In this document: one piece after another, positions 52,503 through 61,009 of the stretch | Layout of the letters: every line of letters starts with the position of its first letter | Position numbering within the stretch: the stretch's first letter is position 1 | Source: Lysobacter sp036697405 | Lineage (GTDB): Bacteria > Pseudomonadota > Gammaproteobacteria > Xanthomonadales > Xanthomonadaceae | Reading direction: 5' to 3' | NCBI RefSeq assembly: GCF_036697405.1 | Contig: NZ_JBAHWA010000008.1 | Coordinates: 62,001 to 126,000, forward strand | Length of the DNA stretch: 64,000 nucleotides | Notes under the pieces: generated by a model | Databases searched by the model: none | The model's input: the letters and a program-made list of their open reading frames with translations, nothing else | What the model was told of the DNA's origin: nothing | Position numbers and translations under genes: made by a program

Positions 52503-54308
52503 TTAGAGCCCGCGACCGCCGCCCTGGGTGGCCTGAGGCGCCGGGGTTTCGCCGGCGGCCATGTTGCGTGCGGCGAGCTGGCTGCTGACTTCCAGGCTCT
52601 GGCTGGAGCCGGCCGCGACGTCGATCGAGACCATGCGCCGGTTGGCCGAAGCCGGATCGCCCTGGACCGCGAACAGCTTGCTGCCGTCCTTGCTGGCGAA
52701 CAGGTGATCGACCTGGGTCAGGCCGCCGTCGCGGGTGACCGGCACCAAGGCCGCGGCCAGGTTGCGCTGCTGCTGCGGATCCAGCTTGACCTGCGCGGTG
52801 TCCACGCCCTTGAGCTTGTCCAGCATGTCCTTGTACATGCCGTTCAAGGCGTTGGCGCCGCTGGTCAGCGCACCGGCCACGCGCAGGCCCTCGTCGACCG
52901 CGCCGCCGAGCTTGTTGGTGTTGCGGTTGGCCGCTTCCTGCTGGGCCGCGGGCAACAGGTAGGTGCCGCGCTCGCGGTCGCCGTCGCGATCGCGCACGTA
53001 GCGTTTGACGTCCTGCAGCTCCAGTTCCAGGAACTCCTTGGACGAACCCTTCGCGGCCTTGGCCAGATCGACCGCCTGTTGCGCGCTCAGGCGCTCCAGG
53101 CCCTGGCCGGAGGCGAGCACGTCGACCAGCGATTCGGGCTGCACCTTCTGCTTGAGGAAGGCCAGGAAGCGCTCGCGCGTTTCCGGGTTCTCGCCCATCG
53201 CGTCGAGCACGCGGGTGGCGGTGGACATGGCGTTGCCGGCGTCGGTGGGCATGCCCGAGATCTGCCGCATCACGCCGTTGATCGCCTTGCGCGGCTCCAG
53301 GCCTTCGGCGAACGGGAAGCGTTCGCGGAACTCGTCCCAGCGCGGCGCGAGGATCTCCTCGCGGATGTGCTTGATCAATTGATACGCACCGGCGGCGAAG
53401 GCGACGATGGCCACGCCCATCGGCGCGACGCCGATCAGGCCGCCGACCAGGCCGGAGTTGCGCGCGCCCAGCAGCAGCGCGGTCTGGCCGACGTCGCCGG
53501 CCAGCTTGAAGCCGTTGCCGAGCAGGTCGAACGCGGCGTCGACGCGGCGGTCGGTGTCCAGCGGCTTGCGGGTGATCGGATCGCGGCCGTTGAACACGCG
53601 TTCGGCGTCCTGGCCGATGGCCTTGGCGTCGTTGGCCACGCCCTTGATCGCGCTGTAGCGCTCCAGGATCTTGGCCGCTTCGCGTTCGCGCCCGGTGCTG
53701 GTGGCGAACTGCAGCACCGCCGCCATCGCCACCGCGTCCACCGGCTGGCCGGCCTGGCTGGCGGCGGTACCGGCCTTGATCGCGGCTTCCAGCGCGGCCA
53801 GCGTTTGCGCGACGTCGGCGTGCCCGCCGCTGCGGGCGAGCTGCTGGAGCTCGGCCAGCGGCTTGTCGACGGGCGCTTCGGGGCTGGCGTCGCGTTGCGC
53901 CGACCAGCTCTTGGCGTAACCGACCAGCGAGGTCTGCAGGTTGGCCGGCAGCTCCACCGCATAGCCGTGGAACGGCGGCGAGACGCGGCCGTCGGCGCGG
54001 GTCTCGCCGGGGTACAGCTTCCAGGTCAGCGCGGTCTGGGCGAGCGCGCCGCCGGGCCCGGAGACCGAGGCCACCGTGGCTTCGAGGGTGTCCTCGTCCA
54101 CGACTTGGCCGTTGCGCTGCAAGGCGTCGGCGACGACCGCACGCAGCACGGTATCGCGCGACCACTCGTCGTCGGCGGGCAGCAGCGCCGTGTAATTGAG
54201 GGCGCGGTCCTGCGGCGCGCCCTGTCCCGCATACCAACGACGGGCGACCGAGGCGTTGCCGCCGCGGGTGCCGCTGTCGTCCGAAATCGAATCGACTACT
54301 GCATTCAT
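52503..54308 (-). CDS. Candidate type IV secretion effector with C-terminal XVIPCD-like domain
   Basis: 601 residues from ATG 54308 (AAGGAG 9 nt upstream). No signal peptide. The N-terminal 200 residues are helical. A hydrophobic segment at about 282-312 (G-L-V-G-G-L-I-G-V-A-P-M-G-V-A-I-V) could span a membrane. The C-terminus, about 500-590, has L-D-P-Q-Q-Q-R-N-L-A-A-A-L, G-G-L-T-Q-V-D-H-L-F-A-S-K-D-G, L-F-A-V-Q-G-D-P and a Gln/Gly-rich tail. These match the XVIPCD secretion signal of Xanthomonas/Lysobacter antibacterial T4SS effectors as I know it. Effectors usually have an immunity lipoprotein next to them; none is obvious here. Toxic activity, if any, is unknown. Confidence 0.75.
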   Translation of the reverse strand: MNAVVDSISDDSGTRGGNASVARRWYAGQGAPQDRALNYTALLPADDEWSRDTVLRAVVADALQRNGQVVDEDTLEATVASVSGPGGALAQTALTWKLYPGETRADGRVSPPFHGYAVELPANLQTSLVGYAKSWSAQRDASPEAPVDKPLAELQQLARSGGHADVAQTLAALEAAIKAGTAASQAGQPVDAVAMAAVLQFATSTGREREAAKILERYSAIKGVANDAKAIGQDAERVFNGRDPITRKPLDTDRRVDAAFDLLGNGFKLAGDVGQTALLLGARNSGLVGGLIGVAPMGVAIVAFAAGAYQLIKHIREEILAPRWDEFRERFPFAEGLEPRKAINGVMRQISGMPTDAGNAMSTATRVLDAMGENPETRERFLAFLKQKVQPESLVDVLASGQGLERLSAQQAVDLAKAAKGSSKEFLELELQDVKRYVRDRDGDRERGTYLLPAAQQEAANRNTNKLGGAVDEGLRVAGALTSGANALNGMYKDMLDKLKGVDTAQVKLDPQQQRNLAAALVPVTRDGGLTQVDHLFASKDGSKLFAVQGDPASANRRMVSIDVAAGSSQSLEVSSQLAARNMAAGETPAPQATQGGGRGL

Positions 54309-54495
54309 TAGCACTTACTCCTTGTCCGGTGAACTAGCTCCTGGTGAACCAACCCACGGGCGCTCCGGCCCAGGGTCGAAGCCGAATCATGCTCCCGTCC
54401 CGTGACCGGGGCAATTCGGGGCGTGTGGTGGGGCACGCGGCGGTCGGTACGTGGGGCCGCAATGGGCCGTCTCGGGCCTGTCCGGTCCGGAAACG

Positions 54496-54517
54496 AAAAA
54501 GCCCCGCATCGCGGGGC
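54496..54517 (-). terminator. Terminator of the TonB-like gene at 54545
   Basis: GCCCCGC-ATC-GCGGGGC. On the minus strand TTTTTC follows the stem. It lies 28 nt after the stop at 54545. Confidence 0.85.
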
Positions 54518-54544
54518 TGGTTCCAGGCAGGCCGGGGTCCGGGG

Positions 54545-55390
54545 TCAGGTCGGATTCAACGGCGTCAGCAGCCGCGGGCCCATGCCCAGCGGGTAGACGC
54601 CGCCAGCGGCCAGAGCGTCGGAGCCGCCCTGGTCGTCGTGCGCCCAGGGAGCGGCCAAGCGCGGTCCGGGCACATAAGCCTGCCATTGGCCGTATTGGCG
54701 CGGCTGGTCCTGCGCGAAGGCGAAATCGACCGGAACCCGGACGCGCCAGAAAGGCGCATCGCGTTCGTCGCCCCAGGTCGGGGGAAAGAAGGTCCATTCA
54801 CGCGCCGCGCCGATGGCGGCCCTGGCGAAGATTTCGCGCCAGCGCTTCATGCCCCGCTCGCTGTCCACCGTACGCAGGTTGACCTGCTCGGCGACCACGT
54901 CCATGACCTTGCCGTCGCGGCCGATCTTGACCACCAGATAGACCTCGGCGGCCACGCGCGATTGCACTGCGTCCTTCGGATATTTGGGTGGATCCAGCTT
55001 GTCGCGCTCGGCGTACTGCCCCGGTTTGGCCTGGTTGAAGCTCGCGTTCTGGATCGTGATCTCGTAGCGGTCCTTCTCGGCCTGCCTGGCGACGATGCGC
55101 AGGCTCATCCGGGTACGCGCCTTGACCGCTTCGTCCTGGAGCACCACCGGCTCGAACTTCCAGCCCGGAATGCTGCGATCGGCGAGTTCGCGCACACCGA
55201 TCGGCAGCTGGTCGGCATGATCCAGGGTAAAACCGCCGACGCTGCCGTCGCGCTCGATATCGATCGAGCCGGTGACCAGCAGGCTGGCCTCGACCTGCTT
55301 GCGTACCGACGCGGGGCCAGTGGCCTGCGCCGCCATGGCCATCAGCGCCAGCGCCGGGCCCCAGATCCAAGCCTTCAATTTCATCCCCAT
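54545..55390 (-). CDS. Secreted TonB-C-terminal-like protein, copy 1
   Basis: 281 residues. Signal peptide with W-I-W-G-P-A-L-A-L-M-A-M-A-A-Q-A near 8-23. The region W-K-F-E-P-V-V-L-Q-D-E-A-V-K-A-R-T-R-M and the second half (P-P-K-Y-P-K-D-A, A-A-E-V-Y-L-V-V-K-I-G-R-D-G-K-V) look like tandem TonB C-terminal (energy-transducer-type) folds. There is no N-terminal anchor plus Pro-rich spacer, so it is not a classical TonB. It has the same architecture as the protein at 56377. Role unknown; perhaps envelope-associated. Confidence 0.75.
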   Translation of the reverse strand: MGMKLKAWIWGPALALMAMAAQATGPASVRKQVEASLLVTGSIDIERDGSVGGFTLDHADQLPIGVRELADRSIPGWKFEPVVLQDEAVKARTRMSLRIVARQAEKDRYEITIQNASFNQAKPGQYAERDKLDPPKYPKDAVQSRVAAEVYLVVKIGRDGKVMDVVAEQVNLRTVDSERGMKRWREIFARAAIGAAREWTFFPPTWGDERDAPFWRVRVPVDFAFAQDQPRQYGQWQAYVPGPRLAAPWAHDDQGGSDALAAGGVYPLGMGPRLLTPLNPT

Positions 55391-55435
55391 TGCCGCCCCC
55401 TAGTCAGGGGACCAGTGTAGTCGGGGCGGCCGGCT

Positions 55436-56281
55436 CTATTCGTCGACGCTGTCCAAGTCGGACCGGGAATGCTGCCAACCGGTGGCGCCGCGGCGCATCA
55501 GCACGCGGCCGCGGCGGCGGATGTCGTCGCGGTCCACGCCTTCGACCCAGAGCACGGCCTGGTCGCCGTGCTGGCGGCCGCGCGAGATCTGCGCGCGCAG
55601 GGGTTCGCCGTCGCGCAGGGATTTCAGCGATTCCTTGACCGTGCCCGCGTCGTCCTCGGGGAAGCGCCAGCGCGCGTCCTCGCCGCCCAGGCGGCGCAGG
55701 ACGGCGACGTCGCCCCGGGCCAGGGCGTCCAGCCAGGCGTTGTAGGCCGCGCCCGGCGCGCCGCCGCCGGCGGGCAGAGCGCTGCCGGGCGCGGGCGCGA
55801 TCGGCGTGTCGAAACGCAGATCGAAATCGTAGGGCGTGCCGAGGAAATCGCCCTCGGCCAGCCGCCAGCGTCCGCTCAGGTGCGCGGCTTCGTTGTGCTG
55901 CAGGCTGAGTTCGCCGTAGCCGCCGCTGTTGAAGCCCTCGGGCGAATAGAACAGGCCGCACTCGCTGCCGTCGGCGGCGATGCACAGGCGCACATAGCCG
56001 CCCGGCGGCTCCTGTTCGCGCACCGCGTCGCCGGCATCGAAGGCGGCCGCGACCGCTGCCTCGTCCAGCGGCTTGGCGCTGAGGAAGACCAGGGTGCGGC
56101 GCTGCTCGGCCTGGTCGGACGGCTCTTCGACGACCGCGATCGCATGCGCCAGGCTCAGGCGCGCATCGCCGTAGCGGAAATAACCCGAACCGGTCTGGGC
56201 GGAAGCGGCGCCGGCGGCGATCAGTCCCGCCGCACATGCGTATGCGCGCAGGCGGCTGCGCAGGTGCTGCCTGATGCTCAT
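55436..56281 (-). CDS. Secreted protein of unknown function (281 aa)
   Basis: Read from ATG 56281 (AAGGA upstream). Signal peptide A-Y-A-C-A-A-G-L-I-A-A-G-A-A-S-A near 10-28. The mature protein contains F-R-Y-G-D-A-R-L-S-L-A-H-A, two Cys (C-I-A-A, E-C-G-L), a Y-N-A-W-L-D-A-L-A-R-G-D segment and a beta-rich C-terminus. Unrecognised. It lies between two TonB-C-like secreted genes on the same strand and may be functionally linked. Confidence 0.7.
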   Translation of the reverse strand: MSIRQHLRSRLRAYACAAGLIAAGAASAQTGSGYFRYGDARLSLAHAIAVVEEPSDQAEQRRTLVFLSAKPLDEAAVAAAFDAGDAVREQEPPGGYVRLCIAADGSECGLFYSPEGFNSGGYGELSLQHNEAAHLSGRWRLAEGDFLGTPYDFDLRFDTPIAPAPGSALPAGGGAPGAAYNAWLDALARGDVAVLRRLGGEDARWRFPEDDAGTVKESLKSLRDGEPLRAQISRGRQHGDQAVLWVEGVDRDDIRRRGRVLMRRGATGWQHSRSDLDSVDE

Positions 56282-56376
56282 CGATGCTGTCCTTTGCGGC
56301 CGTCTCAACTAGGCGGACGTAATCGCGACGCGGCTGCGGACAACGGCCGCCGGGCGGACCCGGCGGCCGCGAAGGG

Positions 56377-57276
56377 TTACAGCGTCAGTCCCTGCACTTC
56401 GCTGGTCAGCTTGATCGCGCTGGCCAGGGGCACCACGTCGCCGGCGTCGACATCGGACACGCCGATGCGCTGGTTGCCGGCGTCGCTGGACAGCCAGGAC
56501 GGTTCGCGGCGCGCGCCGCGCACTTCGGTGCGCCATTGGCCCGGGCGGGTCTCGTGCATGCCCGGGGCCTGGAACTCCACCGGCATGCTGACGGTGAGGT
56601 CGCGCGCGCTGGGACGGTCGGTGTGCAACTGCACGTTGAACTGCCAGCTGCGCGCGGTGCGCGCGGTGGCCTGTTCCAGGGCCGCCACGCCCTTGGACAG
56701 CGCTTTGTCGCTGCCGTAGACGTTGAGCAGGCTGGTCTGCACGGGCGCGGCCTCGAGCACGCGGCCGTCCGGCGACAGGCGCAGATACAGCAACACCACG
56801 CCGCCGACGCGCGCGCGCGCCAGGCCCTCGGGATAGGACGGCGTCACGATCTTGCGGCTGCTGATCGTGACCGCGGCGGGCGGCGCGTCGGGCAGCACGC
56901 CGTAGCCGCTGGCCGGGAAGGTCACGTTGTCGACGGTGACCGCGTAACGCTCGTCGCCGAGCTGGCGCGCGGCCAGGGTCACGCGCATGCGCGCCTTGGC
57001 GGTGACCGGCTTGCCCTGCACCAGTACCGGCTCGAAACGCCAGGCGCGGACCTGCCGCTCCAGGCTGATGCGGACGTCGTCGGGCAGCGGGGTTTCGCTG
57101 CGGTAGTCGATCAGGGCGCCGCTGGGGTCGATCGCGATCTCGCTGTCGACGCGAGTGGTCATGATCGAATTCACCGCCGGCTGGGTCGAGGCCGGCGGCG
57201 ACTGGGCCCAGGCCGTGGCGGCCAGGGTCAGCGCGGTCAGCGCGAACGCCGTGCGCTGGAGAGAGTTTCCTTGCAT
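56377..57276 (-). CDS. Secreted TonB-C-terminal-like protein, copy 2
   Basis: 299 residues from ATG 57276, with AGGAG 6 nt upstream. Signal peptide A-F-A-L-T-A-L-T-L-A-A-T-A-W-A|Q. The motif W-R-F-E-P-V-L-V-Q-G-K-P-V-T-A-K-A-R-M-R-V-T matches the copy at 54545 closely. A second TonB-C-like unit contains P-S-Y-P-E-G-L-A-R and G-G-V-V-L-L-Y-L-R-L-S-P-D-G-R-V. Likely a paralogue from a local duplication. Confidence 0.75.
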   Translation of the reverse strand: MQGNSLQRTAFALTALTLAATAWAQSPPASTQPAVNSIMTTRVDSEIAIDPSGALIDYRSETPLPDDVRISLERQVRAWRFEPVLVQGKPVTAKARMRVTLAARQLGDERYAVTVDNVTFPASGYGVLPDAPPAAVTISSRKIVTPSYPEGLARARVGGVVLLYLRLSPDGRVLEAAPVQTSLLNVYGSDKALSKGVAALEQATARTARSWQFNVQLHTDRPSARDLTVSMPVEFQAPGMHETRPGQWRTEVRGARREPSWLSSDAGNQRIGVSDVDAGDVVPLASAIKLTSEVQGLTL

Positions 57277-57563
57277 CGTGTAGCTCCTGTGGATGTACCG
57301 TGGATGCGTCGCGGCCCGGGCTCCTGCCCGTGGCGGCCGCGCGCGCTGCGAGCTTAACAATGCCGGTGCGGGCCCAGGCGCATCCTGTTCACCGTTTCGA
57401 CGCATCGCCGCGCGCCCGCGGACAGGCTGCGAGGCGCCATCGCGGCGATTGGACCGCTGGGGCGGAAGCTGTTTCCCGTCCGCGCGTCCCCACCGCGACG
57501 ACCGCGCTGGGTAAGATGAAGCGGTCGCGGATGGCGCGATCTGGCGGGCGACGAAGGTGATGC

Positions 57564-59399
57564 ATGCATAGCGGCGGTCTGGAACTTGCGCTGGTCTTCC
57601 TGCTGGCCGCGGTGATCGCGGTGCCGGTGTTCCGCAAGTTCGGGCTGGGCGCGGTGCTGGGCTACCTGGCCGCGGGCGTGGTGCTGGGCCCGTACGGGGT
57701 CAAGGTGATCCGCGACGCCGAGCCGGTGCTGGCCGCGTCGGAAATCGGTGTGGTCATGATGCTGTTCGTGATCGGCCTGGAGCTGTCGCCGTCGCGGCTG
57801 CGGGTGATGCGCAAGCCCGTGTTCGGCGCCGGCGGCCTGCAGGTGCTGCTCAGCGGCCTGGCCCTGGGCGCGATCGCGATGTTCGGCGGCGGCCTGGGCT
57901 GGAAGGCGGCGGTGGTGGTGGGCGTGGGCCTGGCCCTGTCCTCGACCGCGGTCTGCCTGCAGCTGATGTCCGAGCGCAAGGAGCTGACCAGCGACTACGG
58001 GCGGCTCGCGTTCGCGATCCTGCTGTTCCAGGACCTGGCCGCGATCCCGCTGCTGGCGGCGATCCCGCTGCTGGGCAAGGCCGCGGCGGTGCAAGGCGAC
58101 GGCCTGCAATGGATCGCCATCGCCAAGGCGGTCGGCGCGATCGGCGCGGTCATCTTCGGCGGCCGGGTGCTGCTGCGGCACGTGTTCCGGATCGTCGCGC
58201 GCACCCAGATGCCGGAAGTGTTCACCGGCGCGGCGCTGCTGACCGTGCTCAGCGCGGCCTGGGTGATGCAGATCGCCGGCCTGTCCGCGGGCCTGGGCGC
58301 CTTCATCGCCGGCGTGCTGCTGGCCGATTCCGAATTCCGCCACGAGCTGGAATCCCAGATCGATCCCTTCAAGGGCCTGCTGCTGGGTCTGTTCTTCATG
58401 GCCGTGGGCATGAGCATCGACCTGCAGCGCGTGGTCTCCGAGCCGGCGATGATCGCGGCGATGGTGGCGGTGCTGATGCTGGTCAAGTTCGCCCTGCTGT
58501 TCGGCGTGGGCCTGCACCCGGGCGGGCTGGACCGGCGCGAATCGGTGCAGCTGGCGGCGGTGATGTCGCTGGGCGGCGAGTTCGCCTTCATCGTGTTCAA
58601 CGAAGCGGTCAACGCCGGCCTGCTCGACGACCCCTCGCGCGACCGCCTGATCGCCGCGGTCGGCGTGTCGATGGCGCTGACCCCGCTGCTGCTGATCGCG
58701 GTCTCGCGCGCGCTGTCGGCCGCGCCCAAGGCCAAGCCCAAGCGCGACTTCGATCAGATCCCCGACAACCACCCCAAGGTGCTGATCGCCGGCATGGGCC
58801 GCTTCGGCCAGATCGTCGCGCGCCTGCTGCTGGCGCACAAAGTGCCGTTCATCGCGATCGAGAACAGCGCCGACCAGGTCGACTTCATGCGCCGCTTCGG
58901 CAACATGGTCTATTACGGCGATCCGGCGCGCCCCGAACTGCTGCGTTCGGCCGGCGCCGCCCAGGTCGACGTGTTCGTGATCGCCATCGACGACCTGGAC
59001 GGCAACATCCGCACCGTGCGCACCCTGCGCCGGCTGTATCCGCGCGCCAAGGTGTTCGCACGCGCGCGCGACCGCCGCCACGCCTGGCAGCTGATGGACC
59101 TGGGCGCCGAGCCGATCCGCGAAACCTTGCATTCCAGTCTCAAGCTGGGCGAACACGTCCTGACCGCGCTGGGCGTCGCCCCCGAGGTCGCGCGCGATCA
59201 CACCGAGCGTTTCCGCGAGCACGACGAACGCATGCTCAACGCCCAGTACCTGGTCCACGACGACGAGGCCGCGCTGTTGCAGTCGGCCAAGGACGCGCGC
59301 AAGGAGCTGGAGGAATTGTTCGAAGCCGACCAGGGCGAAGGCCTGCTCGGCGAGATCACCGCCGACGCCGACGCGGCGGCGCAGCGCTCGCTGCACTAG
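57564..59399 (+). CDS. Kef-type K+/H+ antiporter (CPA2 family)
   Basis: 611 residues. Twelve or so membrane helices in residues 1-385 with the CPA2 features: L-G-A-V-L-G-Y-L-A-A-G near 25-35, F-Q-D-L-A-A-I-P-L ion-path motif near 153-161, G-L-S-A-G-L-G-A-F-I-A-G-V-L. A cytosolic TrkA-N (RCK) domain follows, with V-L-I-A-G-M-G-R-F-G-Q near 405-415 for nucleotide binding. It exports K+ and imports H+ during electrophile stress, usually gated by glutathione adducts. No KefF/KefG partner is adjacent. An AAGG lies before the ATG. Confidence 0.93.
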   Translation: MHSGGLELALVFLLAAVIAVPVFRKFGLGAVLGYLAAGVVLGPYGVKVIRDAEPVLAASEIGVVMMLFVIGLELSPSRLRVMRKPVFGAGGLQVLLSGLALGAIAMFGGGLGWKAAVVVGVGLALSSTAVCLQLMSERKELTSDYGRLAFAILLFQDLAAIPLLAAIPLLGKAAAVQGDGLQWIAIAKAVGAIGAVIFGGRVLLRHVFRIVARTQMPEVFTGAALLTVLSAAWVMQIAGLSAGLGAFIAGVLLADSEFRHELESQIDPFKGLLLGLFFMAVGMSIDLQRVVSEPAMIAAMVAVLMLVKFALLFGVGLHPGGLDRRESVQLAAVMSLGGEFAFIVFNEAVNAGLLDDPSRDRLIAAVGVSMALTPLLLIAVSRALSAAPKAKPKRDFDQIPDNHPKVLIAGMGRFGQIVARLLLAHKVPFIAIENSADQVDFMRRFGNMVYYGDPARPELLRSAGAAQVDVFVIAIDDLDGNIRTVRTLRRLYPRAKVFARARDRRHAWQLMDLGAEPIRETLHSSLKLGEHVLTALGVAPEVARDHTERFREHDERMLNAQYLVHDDEAALLQSAKDARKELEELFEADQGEGLLGEITADADAAAQRSLH

Positions 59400-59415
59400 G
59401 CGGCCCAACGAACGA

Positions 59416-59439
59416 CATCGCCCCGATCTTGGGGCGATG
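59416..59439. terminator. Hairpin between convergent genes
   Basis: CATCGCCCC-GATCTT-GGGGCGATG, a perfect 9-bp stem. T-runs are weak on both sides, so Rho-independent termination is likely but not certain. Confidence 0.55.
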
Positions 59440-59461
59440 TGAGCAGTCTCGATCCTTCAGC

Positions 59462-59965
59462 TTAGGCGCCGGGGCACACCAACTCGGTGTATTGCGCTTC
59501 GCAGTGGTATTCACCGCCGCCGACCGACACACAACCGCCACCACCGGGCTGTGAAAAGCAGTTGTCGTAGGGACCTTGTCCTACCGGACCGGAGCCACCC
59601 CAGTCGCCTATCCCGCCGCCAGCATCGCCGCCGCCACCGCCGCTGGCATCGCCCTCGCCCTTCCAATCGCTATACCAATAACCTTCAGAAACGAACATCG
59701 CGGACATGACAGCCACCGTATAGATCGAGCACTTGGTTCCGTTGCAGATGGTGACTTGATTTGGCCGGCCCTCGGGGTCTACCCAACTTCCCTGATTGTC
59801 CAACCGATTGACTACTTCACGAATGAAAGCCAGCGTGGTCCCATCCGCCAAGCCAGGTCCCACCTCGCAGTTGGCGCAATAGAAGCGCCCGACATACTTG
59901 GCCAGGGCAACACCGCCAATACCGATCAGCGCTAGAATCAGAAGTAACTTCGTCGCCCTCTTCAT
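59462..59965 (-). CDS. Gly-rich envelope protein of unknown function (167 aa)
   Basis: From ATG 59965, overlapping the stop of the upstream gene by 4 nt. N-terminal anchor or signal segment L-L-L-I-L-A-L-I-G-I-G-G-V-A-L-A (residues 7-22). A C-A-N-C pair follows, then C-N-G-T-K-C and further Cys towards the C-terminus, so disulphides are likely. Residues about 110-135 are a Gly/Asp-rich linker. Lower GC than the core. No family recognised. Confidence 0.65.
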   Translation of the reverse strand: MKRATKLLLILALIGIGGVALAKYVGRFYCANCEVGPGLADGTTLAFIREVVNRLDNQGSWVDPEGRPNQVTICNGTKCSIYTVAVMSAMFVSEGYWYSDWKGEGDASGGGGGDAGGGIGDWGGSGPVGQGPYDNCFSQPGGGGCVSVGGGEYHCEAQYTELVCPGA

Positions 59966-60780
59966 TTCTGCATCCCTTCCTTCGTGCCTGACGATTCGAG
60001 CAATGCCTGCGCGGCCTGTTGTGCTTGCAGGATTTGCGACGGCGAGAGCGAACGCCCAAGAGTAGCCAGCCGTTGCGCAGCTATCGGAGACGGAGATCTC
60101 TGGCCCCACGCGTAGCAATACGCGTATGCCCGCAAAGGGTCCTTATCAACCAACAACCCCGCATCATAGTTTTCTGAAAGGCGCAGTAACGCCTCGGCGC
60201 TTCCCGCCCGCCTCGCCATTTCAAGAAAGCGCATCGAATCGCGCTTGAACTTCGCGATCAGCTCCGTATCCAACTTGGCTTCCTGCGACCGGAAAACACC
60301 TTCCACCAAAACTGGAAAATCGAGCTGCGCTTGGAGGTTCCCCAATTCGGCAGCATGTTCGGCCAAGGCATACACTCTGTAAGAATCGACGACTTCGGGG
60401 CATTTCATATCGAGCAGACCACTGCTCGCGAGCAACTGCTGGCGCTGGGCGACGGTCAAACCCTCCGGCATGCTGATGCGCTTACCGCCTCCGGTCCGGA
60501 CGCAACGACTGAAGACCTGAGCCTCCGTCAAGGCTGTTTCGGAAGAAACGCCCCTCATCGACTCGAGGGATGTCTTGATGGCGAGCACACTCGATCGCCT
60601 GACCTCCCGATCGCTGGCGTCGAGCAAGGCATTTCGTGCAACACCCGTGTCAACGGACGCGATCGGCTCGGCAACCAAAGAGGGGCCACTACTTTTTTCC
60701 TTCTGCCGCCATACGAGAACCGCGGCGCAGCTCACGATGATCGCCACTGCAATGCTCGCTGCAATTCCCTTCTTCGACAT
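59962..60780 (-). CDS. Membrane-anchored protein of unknown function, partner of the Gly-rich protein (272 aa)
   Basis: From ATG 60780 (GAGGGCGGG upstream). One N-terminal membrane segment at about 6-24 (A-A-S-I-A-V-A-I-I-V-S-C-A-A-V-L-V-W), then a periplasmic helical region. Two C-residues (F-S-R-C, M-K-C) are present, and a stretch R-A-G-S-A-E-A-L-L-R-L-S-E-N-Y-D-A-G-L resembles a Sel1/TPR-like helix pair. It is coupled to the following gene (4-nt overlap), so the two probably work together. Codon use is less GC-rich than the neighbours, suggesting later acquisition. Confidence 0.65.
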   Translation of the reverse strand: MSKKGIAASIAVAIIVSCAAVLVWRQKEKSSGPSLVAEPIASVDTGVARNALLDASDREVRRSSVLAIKTSLESMRGVSSETALTEAQVFSRCVRTGGGKRISMPEGLTVAQRQQLLASSGLLDMKCPEVVDSYRVYALAEHAAELGNLQAQLDFPVLVEGVFRSQEAKLDTELIAKFKRDSMRFLEMARRAGSAEALLRLSENYDAGLLVDKDPLRAYAYCYAWGQRSPSPIAAQRLATLGRSLSPSQILQAQQAAQALLESSGTKEGMQK

Positions 60781-61009
60781 CCCGCCCTCGTGACTGCCCG
60801 ACATGCAGTGCTACTGGTTCCGGCGACTATCGCCTCATTCCAACCTGTTTCGCAATGCGCAAAGGAAGTGCAGCATGGCACTCATAAATGGAGCTGGAAC
60901 TGAGTGGGCCATTCAACGAGGCGCCGCAAAGCGCTCGACAGGTCGCGGAGCGTGTTGCAAATAGATGGCACGACGCCGCACGGGCGTCGTATCGAGCTTC
61001 AGATTCCGC

